A stretch of 64,000 nucleotides of DNA, taken from contig NZ_FQWL01000006.1 of the NCBI RefSeq assembly GCF_900129665.1, forward strand, positions 67,001 through 131,000. The letters run 5' to 3'. Shown here one piece after another: positions 18,428 to 25,965 of this stretch (position 1 is the first letter of the stretch; the number at the start of each line of letters is the position of its first letter). The DNA comes from Flagellimonas flava. GTDB taxonomy: Bacteria > Bacteroidota > Bacteroidia > Flavobacteriales > Flavobacteriaceae. The notes under the pieces were generated by a model that saw nothing but the letters and a program-made list of their open reading frames with translations, was not told the DNA's origin and searched no databases. A program made the translations under genes and the position numbers.

Positions 18428-19033
18428 TTATGCTATTTGTTCAATTCTAGCTCCTTTACATAATGGATAAGAATTCACGAAATCCATAATTGATTCTTTC
18501 ATTTCAGTAAAAGAGTCAGCGTAATAATAAAGAGCAGTTTCAGTTCCGCCTTCCCAATACTTTGTGATTTCAGAACTGTCATTAGTCAATTTTTTTATTT
18601 CCGAAATCACAAAATTAATATCACAGTTTTTGTAAACTTCTGGGTCTAAATTCTGTCCGTCAATGTAAATTGCTAATCCTTCTTTTTGTCCGAACTCTAT
18701 TTTTCGGTCAGTTTTTTCTATTGTCAATTTTGAGCCTTTAGGTGCTCCAAGTTCCTCAAGCTTTTTAATTATTAATTGAATATCATTTTCGTTTATTTCG
18801 TTGGAATTTAGTTTAATTTCTAAATCACAATATTCAAGTTCTCCTGATTTCAACTGCATTGTTCCGCCTCCAGTCACTTCACCAATTCCGTTTGCTTTAA
18901 GCAATTCTTCTAAAGGGGCTTCATAGATTTCTCCTCTGTCGAGAGGCATAATTTTGTCATTTAAGGTAGCCACAATGAAATTTCCGATATTGCTATTTTT
19001 TTGTTTTCCGAAGAGTTTTTTTATGAAGTTCAT
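18428..19033 (-). CDS. Hypothetical protein, AT-rich accessory gene
   Basis: A 201-residue soluble acidic protein that I do not recognise. The N-terminus (MNFIKKLFGKQK) is basic and amphipathic, followed by a FIVATLNDKIMPLDRGEIY strand-rich stretch and a GIGEVTGGGTMQLKSGE motif. A central helical segment is Lys/Glu-rich, and the C-terminus has EYPLCKGARI-like aromatic residues. There is no signal peptide. The gene is visibly richer in A+T than the flanking cmk and rpsA genes and sits between a palindromic element and a long non-coding gap, which suggests later acquisition. No function is proposed. Confidence 0.75.
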   Translation of the reverse strand: MNFIKKLFGKQKNSNIGNFIVATLNDKIMPLDRGEIYEAPLEELLKANGIGEVTGGGTMQLKSGELEYCDLEIKLNSNEINENDIQLIIKKLEELGAPKGSKLTIEKTDRKIEFGQKEGLAIYIDGQNLDPEVYKNCDINFVISEIKKLTNDSSEITKYWEGGTETALYYYADSFTEMKESIMDFVNSYPLCKGARIEQIA

Positions 19034-19253
19034 AGGTTTGTTTTTTGTTTACAAAAAAAGATAAAAATCGTTTAAGTGAATTTTAACTCATGATAAATGA
19101 AGTTCAAACTTTTCAAGTTTAAATTCCATCCCAATTTGACGAATGCCTCTTTTGAGTTGATGGATGGGTTATATGGATTTACGGACTTCTTTGCAGGAAA
19201 CCTTTAGAATCGCAGTTTGTGATTAGTGAAAATTCGTGTCAGACCATTGGACA
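19034..19253. other. Non-coding gap with no recognised feature
   Basis: About 220 nt between the unknown AT-rich gene and the LysM terminator. I see no ORF with family resemblance, no tRNA fold and no clear promoter. An A/T-rich stretch near 19045-19110 could carry the promoter of the minus-strand unknown gene. Confidence 0.5.
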
Positions 19254-19285
19254 CAAAAAAACGGCCAAGTAGAACTACCTGACCG
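19254..19285 (-). terminator. Rho-independent terminator of the LysM gene
   Basis: On the minus strand CGGTCAGGTAG pairs with CTACTTGGCCG through 11 positions including G-U pairs. It is followed by seven T residues (19255-19261). It lies 26 nt beyond the stop of the minus-strand LysM gene. Confidence 0.8.
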
Positions 19286-19310
19286 CCTGTATGGTACTAA
19301 AAATTCTTTA

Positions 19311-19691
19311 TTAGATATTCGGAATCACCAAAACTTGATCAGGATGGATTACATCCGGATTACTTAGAATATTGGTGTTGGCATCAAAAATCTTGTTGTA
19401 TTTCATGGCATCTCCATAGTAATGCTTTGCAATTTTGCTTAGGGACTCTCCACTTTTTACCGTATGTCTGTGGTAAACGGAATCATCGCCAACGGTAATG
19501 TTAGCCTTAATATCAGAAGGGCTTTCCCCACCGATTTGCTTGATTTTATCCCAAATTACGTTCTTCTCGTAAGGCGTTGCTGCCTCTCCTTTTATTTTCA
19601 ACACACCACCATCTTCGGATACGTCGCCACCTTTAATTCCCAATTCCTGTCCTAAATCCAAAACGGCCTGATATTTTGCTTTTGCACTCAT
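19311..19691 (-). CDS. BON-LysM protein (YgaU/Kbp-like)
   Basis: A 126-residue protein with an N-terminal BON-like region (about residues 7-68) and a C-terminal LysM domain (about 74-124, beginning YHRHTVKSGESLSKIAKHYYGD). The architecture and length resemble E. coli Kbp/YgaU, a potassium-binding protein. There is no signal peptide, which also fits Kbp rather than a secreted LysM hydrolase. Function in this organism is inferred from architecture only. It is a single gene with its own terminator, divergent from rpsA. Confidence 0.85.
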   Translation of the reverse strand: MSAKAKYQAVLDLGQELGIKGGDVSEDGGVLKIKGEAATPYEKNVIWDKIKQIGGESPSDIKANITVGDDSVYHRHTVKSGESLSKIAKHYYGDAMKYNKIFDANTNILSNPDVIHPDQVLVIPNI

Positions 19692-19807
19692 AATTTTCTT
19701 TAATGTATTTAATGGTTAATATTAGGAAACAAGATATCAATAAAAGTCACATTTTGGCCCAATTTTTCATTAATTATTGCCGGATTGGCAGAAGTGGCCA
19801 ACAAGGG

Positions 19808-19838
19808 TTTGTAATACAAGGAATTAATTGTATTTTTG
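19808..19838 (+). promoter_or_regulatory. rpsA promoter (Bacteroidota -33/-7)
   Basis: TTTG (19808-19811), a 19-nt spacer and TATTTTTG (19831-19838) match the Bacteroidota -33/-7 consensus exactly. The predicted start site near 19845 leaves a leader of about 109 nt before the rpsA ATG. Confidence 0.8.
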
Positions 19839-19953
19839 CACTCCTTTTTAACAAAGTGGCAAGAGGAAAAGGGACATAGAAAAAATAGATAACAACTTCC
19901 ATAGTGATTGTTTAACTCTTGTACAACTGTGGAATACAAATTTAAATCAGCAC

Positions 19954-21789
19954 ATGGCTGAAGAAAAAGTAAACGTTGAGGTAGCAGAAGCTGCAGCAAC
20001 AGAAGTAAAAGAAGAAGTGACCACTCAACAGAATCCTCAGGAATTCTTGGAAAATTTTGATTGGGACAAGTACGAAGAGGGTATTGAAAAAGTAGATGAC
20101 TCAAAGCTTAGCGAGTTCGAAAAGCTTGTTGAGGAAAACTTTGTGGACACTGCCGATGAAGAGGTAGTGGAAGGAACTGTGGTTCACATGACCGACCGTG
20201 AAGCTATCATCGACATCAATGCCAAATCTGAGGGTGTGATCTCCCTAAATGAGTTCCGTTACAATCCAGACCTTAAGGTAGGAGATAAAGTTGAGGTACT
20301 TATAGATATTCGTGAGGACAAAACAGGACAATTGGTATTGTCTCACAGAAAGGCAAGAACAATCATGGCTTGGGATCGTGTAAATGCGGCCCATGACAAA
20401 GAAGAAATCGTTACTGGTTTTGTAAAATGCAGAACCAAGGGAGGTATGATCGTTGATGTTTTTGGAATTGAGGCATTCTTGCCAGGTTCCCAAATCGATG
20501 TTAAGCCTATCCGCGATTACGATCAGTATGTAGGGAAGACCATGGAGTTCAAGGTGGTTAAAATCAACCATGAGTTCAAAAACGTTGTTGTTTCCCACAA
20601 GGCACTTATCGAAGCTGACATTGAAGAGCAGAAAAAGGAAATCATCAGCCAGCTTGAAAAAGGTCAGGTACTTGAAGGTGTTGTTAAGAACGTTACCTCT
20701 TACGGGGTGTTTATCGACCTTGGAGGTGTGGACGGATTGGTTCACATTACCGATCTTTCCTGGAGCAGGATCAACCACCCGAATGAGGTTGTTGAACTAG
20801 ACCAAAAATTGAATGTTGTTATTTTGGACTTTGATGATAACAAGTCCAGAATCCAGTTAGGTCTTAAACAATTGGAGAAACATCCATGGGATGCCTTGGG
20901 TGATGAGATAAAAATTGGTGACAAGGTAAAAGGTAAGGTTGTGGTTATTGCTGACTACGGTGCCTTTATCGAAGTAGCCGATGGTGTTGAAGGTTTGATT
21001 CACGTATCCGAAATGTCATGGTCGACCCACTTGAGGTCCGCCCAAGACTTTGTGAAGGTTGGTGATGAAATTGAAGCCGTTGTATTGACCTTGGATCGTG
21101 AGGACAGAAAAATGTCGTTGGGTATCAAGCAATTGACTCCAGACCCATGGACCGATATCACTTCCAAATACCCAGTTGGATCTAGACATAAAGGAATCGT
21201 TAGAAACTTTACCAACTTCGGTGTATTTGTTGAAATGGAAGAAGGTATTGATGGATTGATCTACATTTCTGATCTTTCTTGGACTAAGAAAATCAAGCAC
21301 CCATCTGAATTTGTCACTGTAGGTGATACTTTGGAGGTTGAAGTATTGGAATTGGATGTTGAAGGACGTAAGTTGAGCTTGGGTCACAAACAGACTACCG
21401 AGAATCCTTGGGACAAATACGCTGAGGAGTTTGCCGAAGGTACTGTACACAAAGCTTCGATCGCAGAAATCGTTGATAAAGGTGCCACCGTTAATTTCAA
21501 TGAGGATATTGTAGGATTTGTTCCTTCAAGACACATGGAAAAGGAAGATGGCAAGAAACTTGGCAAGGGTGAAGAAGTAGATTTCAAAATCATCGAGTTC
21601 AACAAAGATTTCAAGCGTGTTGTTGCTAGTCATACCGCTATCTTTAGAGAGCAAGAAGAACGCAACGTGAGCACGGCCAGAAGAAAAGCTGCCGCTGCCG
21701 CTGAGGAAACCAAAACTACTTTTGGTGATGCTAATTCGCAGCTTCAGGCGTTGAAGGATAAAATGGAAGCCGATTCCAAGAAGAAGTAA
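19954..21789 (+). CDS. rpsA: 30S ribosomal protein S1
   Basis: A 611-residue RNA-binding ribosomal protein that helps recruit mRNA, important where Shine-Dalgarno sequences are weak. An acidic N-terminal tail (residues 1-60) precedes successive S1 (OB-fold) domains, with recurring motifs such as VKNVTSYGVFIDLGGVDGLVHITDLSW, VIADYGAFIEVADGVEGLIHVSEMSW and VRNFTNFGVFVEMEEGIDGLIYISDLSW. The C-terminal ~50 residues are Ala/Lys-rich. The acidic extension and length are normal for flavobacterial S1. The long 5' leader (about 109 nt) could host autoregulation. Confidence 0.96.
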   Translation: MAEEKVNVEVAEAAATEVKEEVTTQQNPQEFLENFDWDKYEEGIEKVDDSKLSEFEKLVEENFVDTADEEVVEGTVVHMTDREAIIDINAKSEGVISLNEFRYNPDLKVGDKVEVLIDIREDKTGQLVLSHRKARTIMAWDRVNAAHDKEEIVTGFVKCRTKGGMIVDVFGIEAFLPGSQIDVKPIRDYDQYVGKTMEFKVVKINHEFKNVVVSHKALIEADIEEQKKEIISQLEKGQVLEGVVKNVTSYGVFIDLGGVDGLVHITDLSWSRINHPNEVVELDQKLNVVILDFDDNKSRIQLGLKQLEKHPWDALGDEIKIGDKVKGKVVVIADYGAFIEVADGVEGLIHVSEMSWSTHLRSAQDFVKVGDEIEAVVLTLDREDRKMSLGIKQLTPDPWTDITSKYPVGSRHKGIVRNFTNFGVFVEMEEGIDGLIYISDLSWTKKIKHPSEFVTVGDTLEVEVLELDVEGRKLSLGHKQTTENPWDKYAEEFAEGTVHKASIAEIVDKGATVNFNEDIVGFVPSRHMEKEDGKKLGKGEEVDFKIIEFNKDFKRVVASHTAIFREQEERNVSTARRKAAAAAEETKTTFGDANSQLQALKDKMEADSKKK

Positions 21790-21811
21790 TCGGAGTATAT
21801 CCAAAATAAGT

Positions 21812-21845
21812 AAAGCCCCACTGGAAACAGTTGGGGCTTTTTTAT
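21812..21845 (+). terminator. rpsA rho-independent terminator
   Basis: AAAGCCCCA (21813-21820 region) pairs with TGGGGCTTT around a short CTGGAAACAG-containing loop, followed by six or more T residues. It lies 22 nt after the rpsA stop. Confidence 0.88.
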
Positions 21846-21872
21846 GCGGCATACCTTTATTAAAGAATTGTT

Positions 21873-21880
21873 TACTTTTG
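21873..21880 (+). promoter_or_regulatory. Candidate pyrR promoter, -7 element
   Basis: TACTTTTG matches the TAnnTTTG consensus and lies 27 nt before the pyrR ATG, downstream of the rpsA terminator. No good TTTG is found 19-21 nt further upstream. Confidence 0.5.
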
Positions 21881-21907
21881 CAGTCAATAGTGTTGGAAGC
21901 ATAGCAA

Positions 21908-22447
21908 ATGAGTCAAAAAGTACTTCTTACCTCCAAAGAAATTAACATCATCCTGCACCGTTTAGCTTGTCAACTTCTCGAAAATCATCTTGACTTTAGT
22001 AATACCGCCCTCATTGGAATTCAACCCAGAGGTATTTTCTTGGCGGAACGCTTGGCCAAGATCCTTCAGGAGGAGTACAAAGTGAAAAACATTGAATTGG
22101 GATCTTTGGACATCACCTTTTACCGAGACGACTTTGGAAGAGTGGATAAGACACTAAAAGCCAATACCACCAAGATTGACTTTTTGGTGGAAGATAAAAA
22201 TGTGGTTTTTATTGATGATGTCTTATATACTGGAAGAAGTATTAGGGCGGCATTGACGGCGATTCAATCTTTTGGGAGACCTTCGGATATAGAGCTGCTA
22301 ACCCTTATTGACCGCAGGTTTAGCAGACATCTCCCCATTCAACCCAACTATCGGGGTAGACAAGTGGATGCTATTAATGAGGAAAAAGTAAAGGTGATGT
22401 GGGAGGAGAACGACGGAAAGGACATTGTGTATTTGGTAAATAAATAA
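21908..22447 (+). CDS. pyrR: PyrR: pyr regulator / uracil phosphoribosyltransferase
   Basis: A 179-residue type I phosphoribosyltransferase. The PRPP-binding loop VVFIDDVLYTGRSIRAA is near residues 98-114, and the IGIQPRGIFLAERL segment is typical of PyrR. In Bacillus, PyrR binds pyr mRNA to control attenuation and also has UPRTase activity. I see no PyrR-type attenuator hairpin in the short leader here, so its regulatory role is uncertain. It is followed after 5 nt by pyrB. Confidence 0.93.
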   Translation: MSQKVLLTSKEINIILHRLACQLLENHLDFSNTALIGIQPRGIFLAERLAKILQEEYKVKNIELGSLDITFYRDDFGRVDKTLKANTTKIDFLVEDKNVVFIDDVLYTGRSIRAALTAIQSFGRPSDIELLTLIDRRFSRHLPIQPNYRGRQVDAINEEKVKVMWEENDGKDIVYLVNK

Positions 22448-22452
22448 TAGAA

Positions 22453-23376
22453 ATGAGCGAATTAAGTGTAGACCACTTACTGGGCATTAAATATCTAAAC
22501 AAAAAGGATATTGAGCTCATTTTTGAAACTGCGGACCACTTTAAGGAAGTTATCAATAGGTCCATTAAAAAGGTCCCTACACTAAGGGATACCACAATAG
22601 CCAACATCTTTTTTGAGAACAGTACCCGCACAAAATTGTCCTTTGAACTGGCTGAAAAACGCCTGTCCGCTGATGTTATCAACTTTTCGGCTTCCCAATC
22701 CTCGGTGAAAAAGGGTGAGACCCTAATAGATACCGTCAATAATATCCTTTCCATGAAGGTGGATATGGTGGTGATGCGCCATCCCAATCCTGGTGCTGGT
22801 ATATTTCTTTCAAGACACGTAAATGCTTCAATTATCAATGCAGGGGATGGTGCCCATGAGCACCCAACACAGGCTTTATTGGATTCGTATTCAATTCGTG
22901 AGAAATTGGGTGATGTTGGGGGTAAAAATGTGGTGATAGTGGGAGATATTTTGCACTCAAGAGTGGCACTCTCCAATATTTTTGCATTAAAGCTGCAAGG
23001 AGCAAACGTAAAGGTCTGCGGCCCCAAAACTTTGATTCCCAAACATATTGAATCCCTTGGCGTATCAGTGGAAACCAACTTGAAAAGGGCTTTGGAATGG
23101 TGTGATGTGGCCAATATGCTTCGAGTTCAGAATGAACGTATGGATATCAGTTATTTTCCTTCTACCAGAGAGTATGCCCAGCAATTTGGAGTAAACAAAA
23201 AGCTCCTGGACAGTTTAGATAAACAGATTGTGATAATGCACCCAGGCCCCATTAACAGGGGTGTGGAAATCACAAGTGACGTTGCAGATTCCAATCAATC
23301 CATTATCTTAGGGCAAGTTGAGAATGGAGTAGCCATCCGTATGGCAGTGATTTATCTGTTGGCGGCAAAAAAATAA
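22453..23376 (+). CDS. pyrB: Aspartate carbamoyltransferase catalytic subunit
   Basis: Catalyses carbamoyl phosphate + aspartate to N-carbamoyl aspartate in pyrimidine synthesis. The 307-residue length is standard. The carbamoyl phosphate-binding motif FFENSTRTKLSFE is near residues 55-67, followed by HPTQALLD and HPGPINRGVE. No pyrI regulatory subunit gene lies nearby. It sits directly after pyrR and is followed by a STAS-like gene after 4 nt. Confidence 0.96.
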   Translation: MSELSVDHLLGIKYLNKKDIELIFETADHFKEVINRSIKKVPTLRDTTIANIFFENSTRTKLSFELAEKRLSADVINFSASQSSVKKGETLIDTVNNILSMKVDMVVMRHPNPGAGIFLSRHVNASIINAGDGAHEHPTQALLDSYSIREKLGDVGGKNVVIVGDILHSRVALSNIFALKLQGANVKVCGPKTLIPKHIESLGVSVETNLKRALEWCDVANMLRVQNERMDISYFPSTREYAQQFGVNKKLLDSLDKQIVIMHPGPINRGVEITSDVADSNQSIILGQVENGVAIRMAVIYLLAAKK

Positions 23377-23380
23377 TATC

Positions 23381-23713
23381 ATGATTTTCGATAAGGAAGG
23401 AACTACAACCACTGTTTTCCAGGAAAAGACGACCCTCCCAACTTTCTTGGAAAATTTGAAAAAAGGATACCCGAAAATAAAACACGATAACATAATTGTG
23501 AATCTCTTTTCTTTTGGAAAGTTGACTGCGGGAAATGTGTTGGAGTTTTTGGATATTTCCAGAACGCATAGGGCTTCAGGTAAGTCTTTTGTCCTTGTGT
23601 CCAACAAGGTCTCTTATGATGAGGTACCTGAGGAAATCAGCTTGGTTCCCACCCTTCAAGAAGCTAAGGACATTATAGAAATGGAGGAAATTGAGCGAGA
23701 TCTTGGTATCTAA
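23381..23713 (+). CDS. Small STAS-like conserved protein
   Basis: A 110-residue protein that is not assigned with certainty. A strand (NIIVNL, residues 37-42) precedes a helix beginning LTAGNVLEFLDIS, a second strand (KSFVLVS, 68-74), and a closing helix PTLQEAKDIIEMEEIERDLG (90-109). This alternating pattern and the helix ending in TLQEA resemble STAS (anti-sigma antagonist) domains. No conserved phosphorylatable Ser is obvious. It lies between pyrB and rnz in a co-directional run and may affect expression or folding of a neighbour; this is inference. Confidence 0.7.
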   Translation: MIFDKEGTTTTVFQEKTTLPTFLENLKKGYPKIKHDNIIVNLFSFGKLTAGNVLEFLDISRTHRASGKSFVLVSNKVSYDEVPEEISLVPTLQEAKDIIEMEEIERDLGI

Positions 23714-23838
23714 ATTTTAAATTAAGAAGTATTGGGTGTTAAATTGAAAATAGCCGGATTTGGAAATGTCTGTTTGTTCTTGAATGCCTTGGATTTCAAA
23801 CCCCTCAGGCAAAACCTCTCACCCTTTACCCAAGCTTG

Positions 23839-24744
23839 ATGAGACTAACTATATTGGGCTGTTATTCGGCCACTCCAAGAACATTTACCAATCCGACTTC
23901 GCAGGTTCTTGAAATTCGGAATCATTTGTTTTTAATAGACTGTGGGGAAGGTACGCAGGTACAGCTTCGAAAGTATAAGGTCAAATTTTCACGAATCAAG
24001 CATATTTTTATCTCCCATTTACATGGGGATCACTTTTTTGGACTTCCTGGACTCATATCCACTTTTAGGCTCTTGGGCAGGGAAAACGAACTGCATATTT
24101 ACGGGCCCAAGGGTATAAAGGAGGCCGTGACCTTGCTGCTTAAATTAGGGGATTCATGGACAAATTATCCTTTGATTTTTCACGAACTTGAATCAAAAAG
24201 CTCACAATTGCTTTTGGAGGATGATGTGATAAGTGTGCATACAATCCCCTTGGATCATAGGGTGTATACCAATGGTTTTTTGTTTAAAGAAAAACCTGCT
24301 CCTCGAAAACTGGACATTACCGCGGTAACTAGGCATAAAATCGACCGAAGTCAGTTTAACAATATCAAAAATGGAGCAAATGGACTACTGGAAAATGGAG
24401 ATGAAATTGACAATGTGGACTTAACACATAATCCACCCACTCCTAAAAGTTATGCCTTTTGCAGCGACACTGCCTACAATGAAACCATATTGCCCTTAAT
24501 ATCCAAAGTGGACGTGCTTTACCATGAGTCAACGTTTTTGGAATCTGAATCCAAATTATGTAAGAAAACGAAACATGCCACGGCCAAACAAGCTGCCAGT
24601 ATAGCCAAAAAGGCAGAAGTCGGAAGCCTAATTTTGGGGCATTACTCCACACGATATAAGAGCATAGAACTTTTCAAAGAAGAAGCTATGGAGGTCTTTC
24701 CGGATGTGGAGCTGGCAGACGATGGCAAATCTTTTGAGATTTAA
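23839..24744 (+). CDS. rnz: Ribonuclease Z
   Basis: Metallo-beta-lactamase-fold endonuclease that matures the 3' end of tRNAs. The 301-residue protein carries the HLHGDH zinc motif (about residues 61-66), an early NPTSQVLEI strand, the IPLDHRVYTNGFLF segment and the late H-A-T-A-K-Q-A and GHYSTRY motifs. The start is ATG 23839; an adjacent in-frame UUG at 23836 is less likely. About 125 nt separate it from the STAS-like gene. Confidence 0.95.
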   Translation: MRLTILGCYSATPRTFTNPTSQVLEIRNHLFLIDCGEGTQVQLRKYKVKFSRIKHIFISHLHGDHFFGLPGLISTFRLLGRENELHIYGPKGIKEAVTLLLKLGDSWTNYPLIFHELESKSSQLLLEDDVISVHTIPLDHRVYTNGFLFKEKPAPRKLDITAVTRHKIDRSQFNNIKNGANGLLENGDEIDNVDLTHNPPTPKSYAFCSDTAYNETILPLISKVDVLYHESTFLESESKLCKKTKHATAKQAASIAKKAEVGSLILGHYSTRYKSIELFKEEAMEVFPDVELADDGKSFEI

Positions 24745-24815
24745 GCGCAAACAATAGACCCCCTCCTTTTTAATCTCCCTTCTTTTACTGAAATTTGTGT
24801 ATCCGACACTAGGTT

Positions 24816-25463
24816 ATGCAAGAAGATTTAAGCGATTATCGAAAGTCATACGAAAAGAGTTCCCTCATAGAAGGCGCCATAAAAGCCAACCCTTTGGAAC
24901 AATTTCAAAAATGGTTCTACGAAGTGGAGGCATCTGGTGGCCCGGATGAACCCAACGCAATGACCATTTCCACGTTGGGGTCCGATGGCTTCCCCAAGAA
25001 TCGTGTGGTGTTGATGAAAAAGTATACCTACGAAGGCTTCATTTTCTATACGAACTATTTAAGCGAAAAGGGCAAGGCCATTGAAAAGAACCCAGCTGTC
25101 TGTTTATCCTTTTTTTGGGCCAATTTGGAACGACAAATAATTATAAAGGGCAAAGCGGAGAAAGTGGCCGAAAATCTTTCTGACGGGTACTTTGAATCCA
25201 GACCCCTGGGAAGTCAATTGGGTGCGGTGGTGTCCGATCAAAGCGAGGTGATAAGCTCTCGGGAGGTGTTGGAAACCAAACTCAAGGAGTTGGAGAAAGA
25301 ATCGGAAGGCAAAACAATAACCAGACCAAAACATTGGGGAGGTTATCTAGTAAGGCCTTCATCCATTGAGTTTTGGCAAGGACGTCCAAACCGATTACAC
25401 GATAGGATACGCTATACATTGCAATCCGATTTTAACTGGAAAATAGAACGACTGGCTCCTTAA
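24816..25463 (+). CDS. pdxH: Pyridoxamine 5'-phosphate oxidase
   Basis: FMN-dependent oxidase forming pyridoxal 5'-phosphate. The 215-residue length is normal. FMN- and PLP-binding segments RVVLMKKYTYEGFIFYTNYLSEKGKAIEKNP and the C-terminal WGGYLVRPSSIEFWQGRPNRLHDRIRY are diagnostic. It is 71 nt after rnz and 10 nt before the sixA-like gene. Confidence 0.96.
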   Translation: MQEDLSDYRKSYEKSSLIEGAIKANPLEQFQKWFYEVEASGGPDEPNAMTISTLGSDGFPKNRVVLMKKYTYEGFIFYTNYLSEKGKAIEKNPAVCLSFFWANLERQIIIKGKAEKVAENLSDGYFESRPLGSQLGAVVSDQSEVISSREVLETKLKELEKESEGKTITRPKHWGGYLVRPSSIEFWQGRPNRLHDRIRYTLQSDFNWKIERLAP

Positions 25464-25473
25464 AATCTAGAAC

Positions 25474-25965
25474 ATGAAACAGATTATTTTGGTTAGGCAT
25501 GGAAAATCCTCATGGGAATATGATGTTTCGGACAAGGATAGACCTCTTAAGCAAAGAGGTATCAACGATGCGCATCTGGTATCAAAGGCATTCGCACAAA
25601 AAGCGATACATCTCGATCATTGTTTTTCGAGCTCCGCCAACAGAGCGCTCCATACCAGCATGATTTTTACGAGAAACTTGGGATTCAATTTGGATAATTT
25701 TTTAATTAGCGAGAAACTCTATGATTTTTCAGGCAATAGCGTTAGGGAATTCGTAAAAGACCTTGATGACAATTTAGAAACCATTATGTTGTTCGGACAT
25801 AACTATGCCTTTACAACGCTTGCAAATACTTGGGGAGATCAGTATATTGACAATGTTCCCACCTCCGGGCTTGTGCATATCAAATTTGATGTGCGGCAAT
25901 GGGCAAAAATAGCCAAGGGAAGTTCTGAAACCGTGATTTTTCCAAAACACCTTAAAACTAAATGA
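25474..25965 (+). CDS. SixA-like histidine phosphatase
   Basis: A 163-residue histidine phosphatase superfamily protein. The catalytic LVRHGKSSW motif carries Arg8-His9-Gly10, and the FGHNYAF motif supplies the second His. SixA-type enzymes dephosphorylate phosphohistidine proteins, but the substrate here is unknown. Its stop overlaps the ppk1 start in an ATGA junction, implying translational coupling to polyphosphate metabolism. Confidence 0.88.
   Translation: MKQIILVRHGKSSWEYDVSDKDRPLKQRGINDAHLVSKAFAQKAIHLDHCFSSSANRALHTSMIFTRNLGFNLDNFLISEKLYDFSGNSVREFVKDLDDNLETIMLFGHNYAFTTLANTWGDQYIDNVPTSGLVHIKFDVRQWAKIAKGSSETVIFPKHLKTK

Noticed and set aside
23714..23838. Short ORF before rnz starting with a UUG near 23750
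   Set aside because: About 30 codons with no family resemblance, ending in the rnz start region; not supported as a gene.
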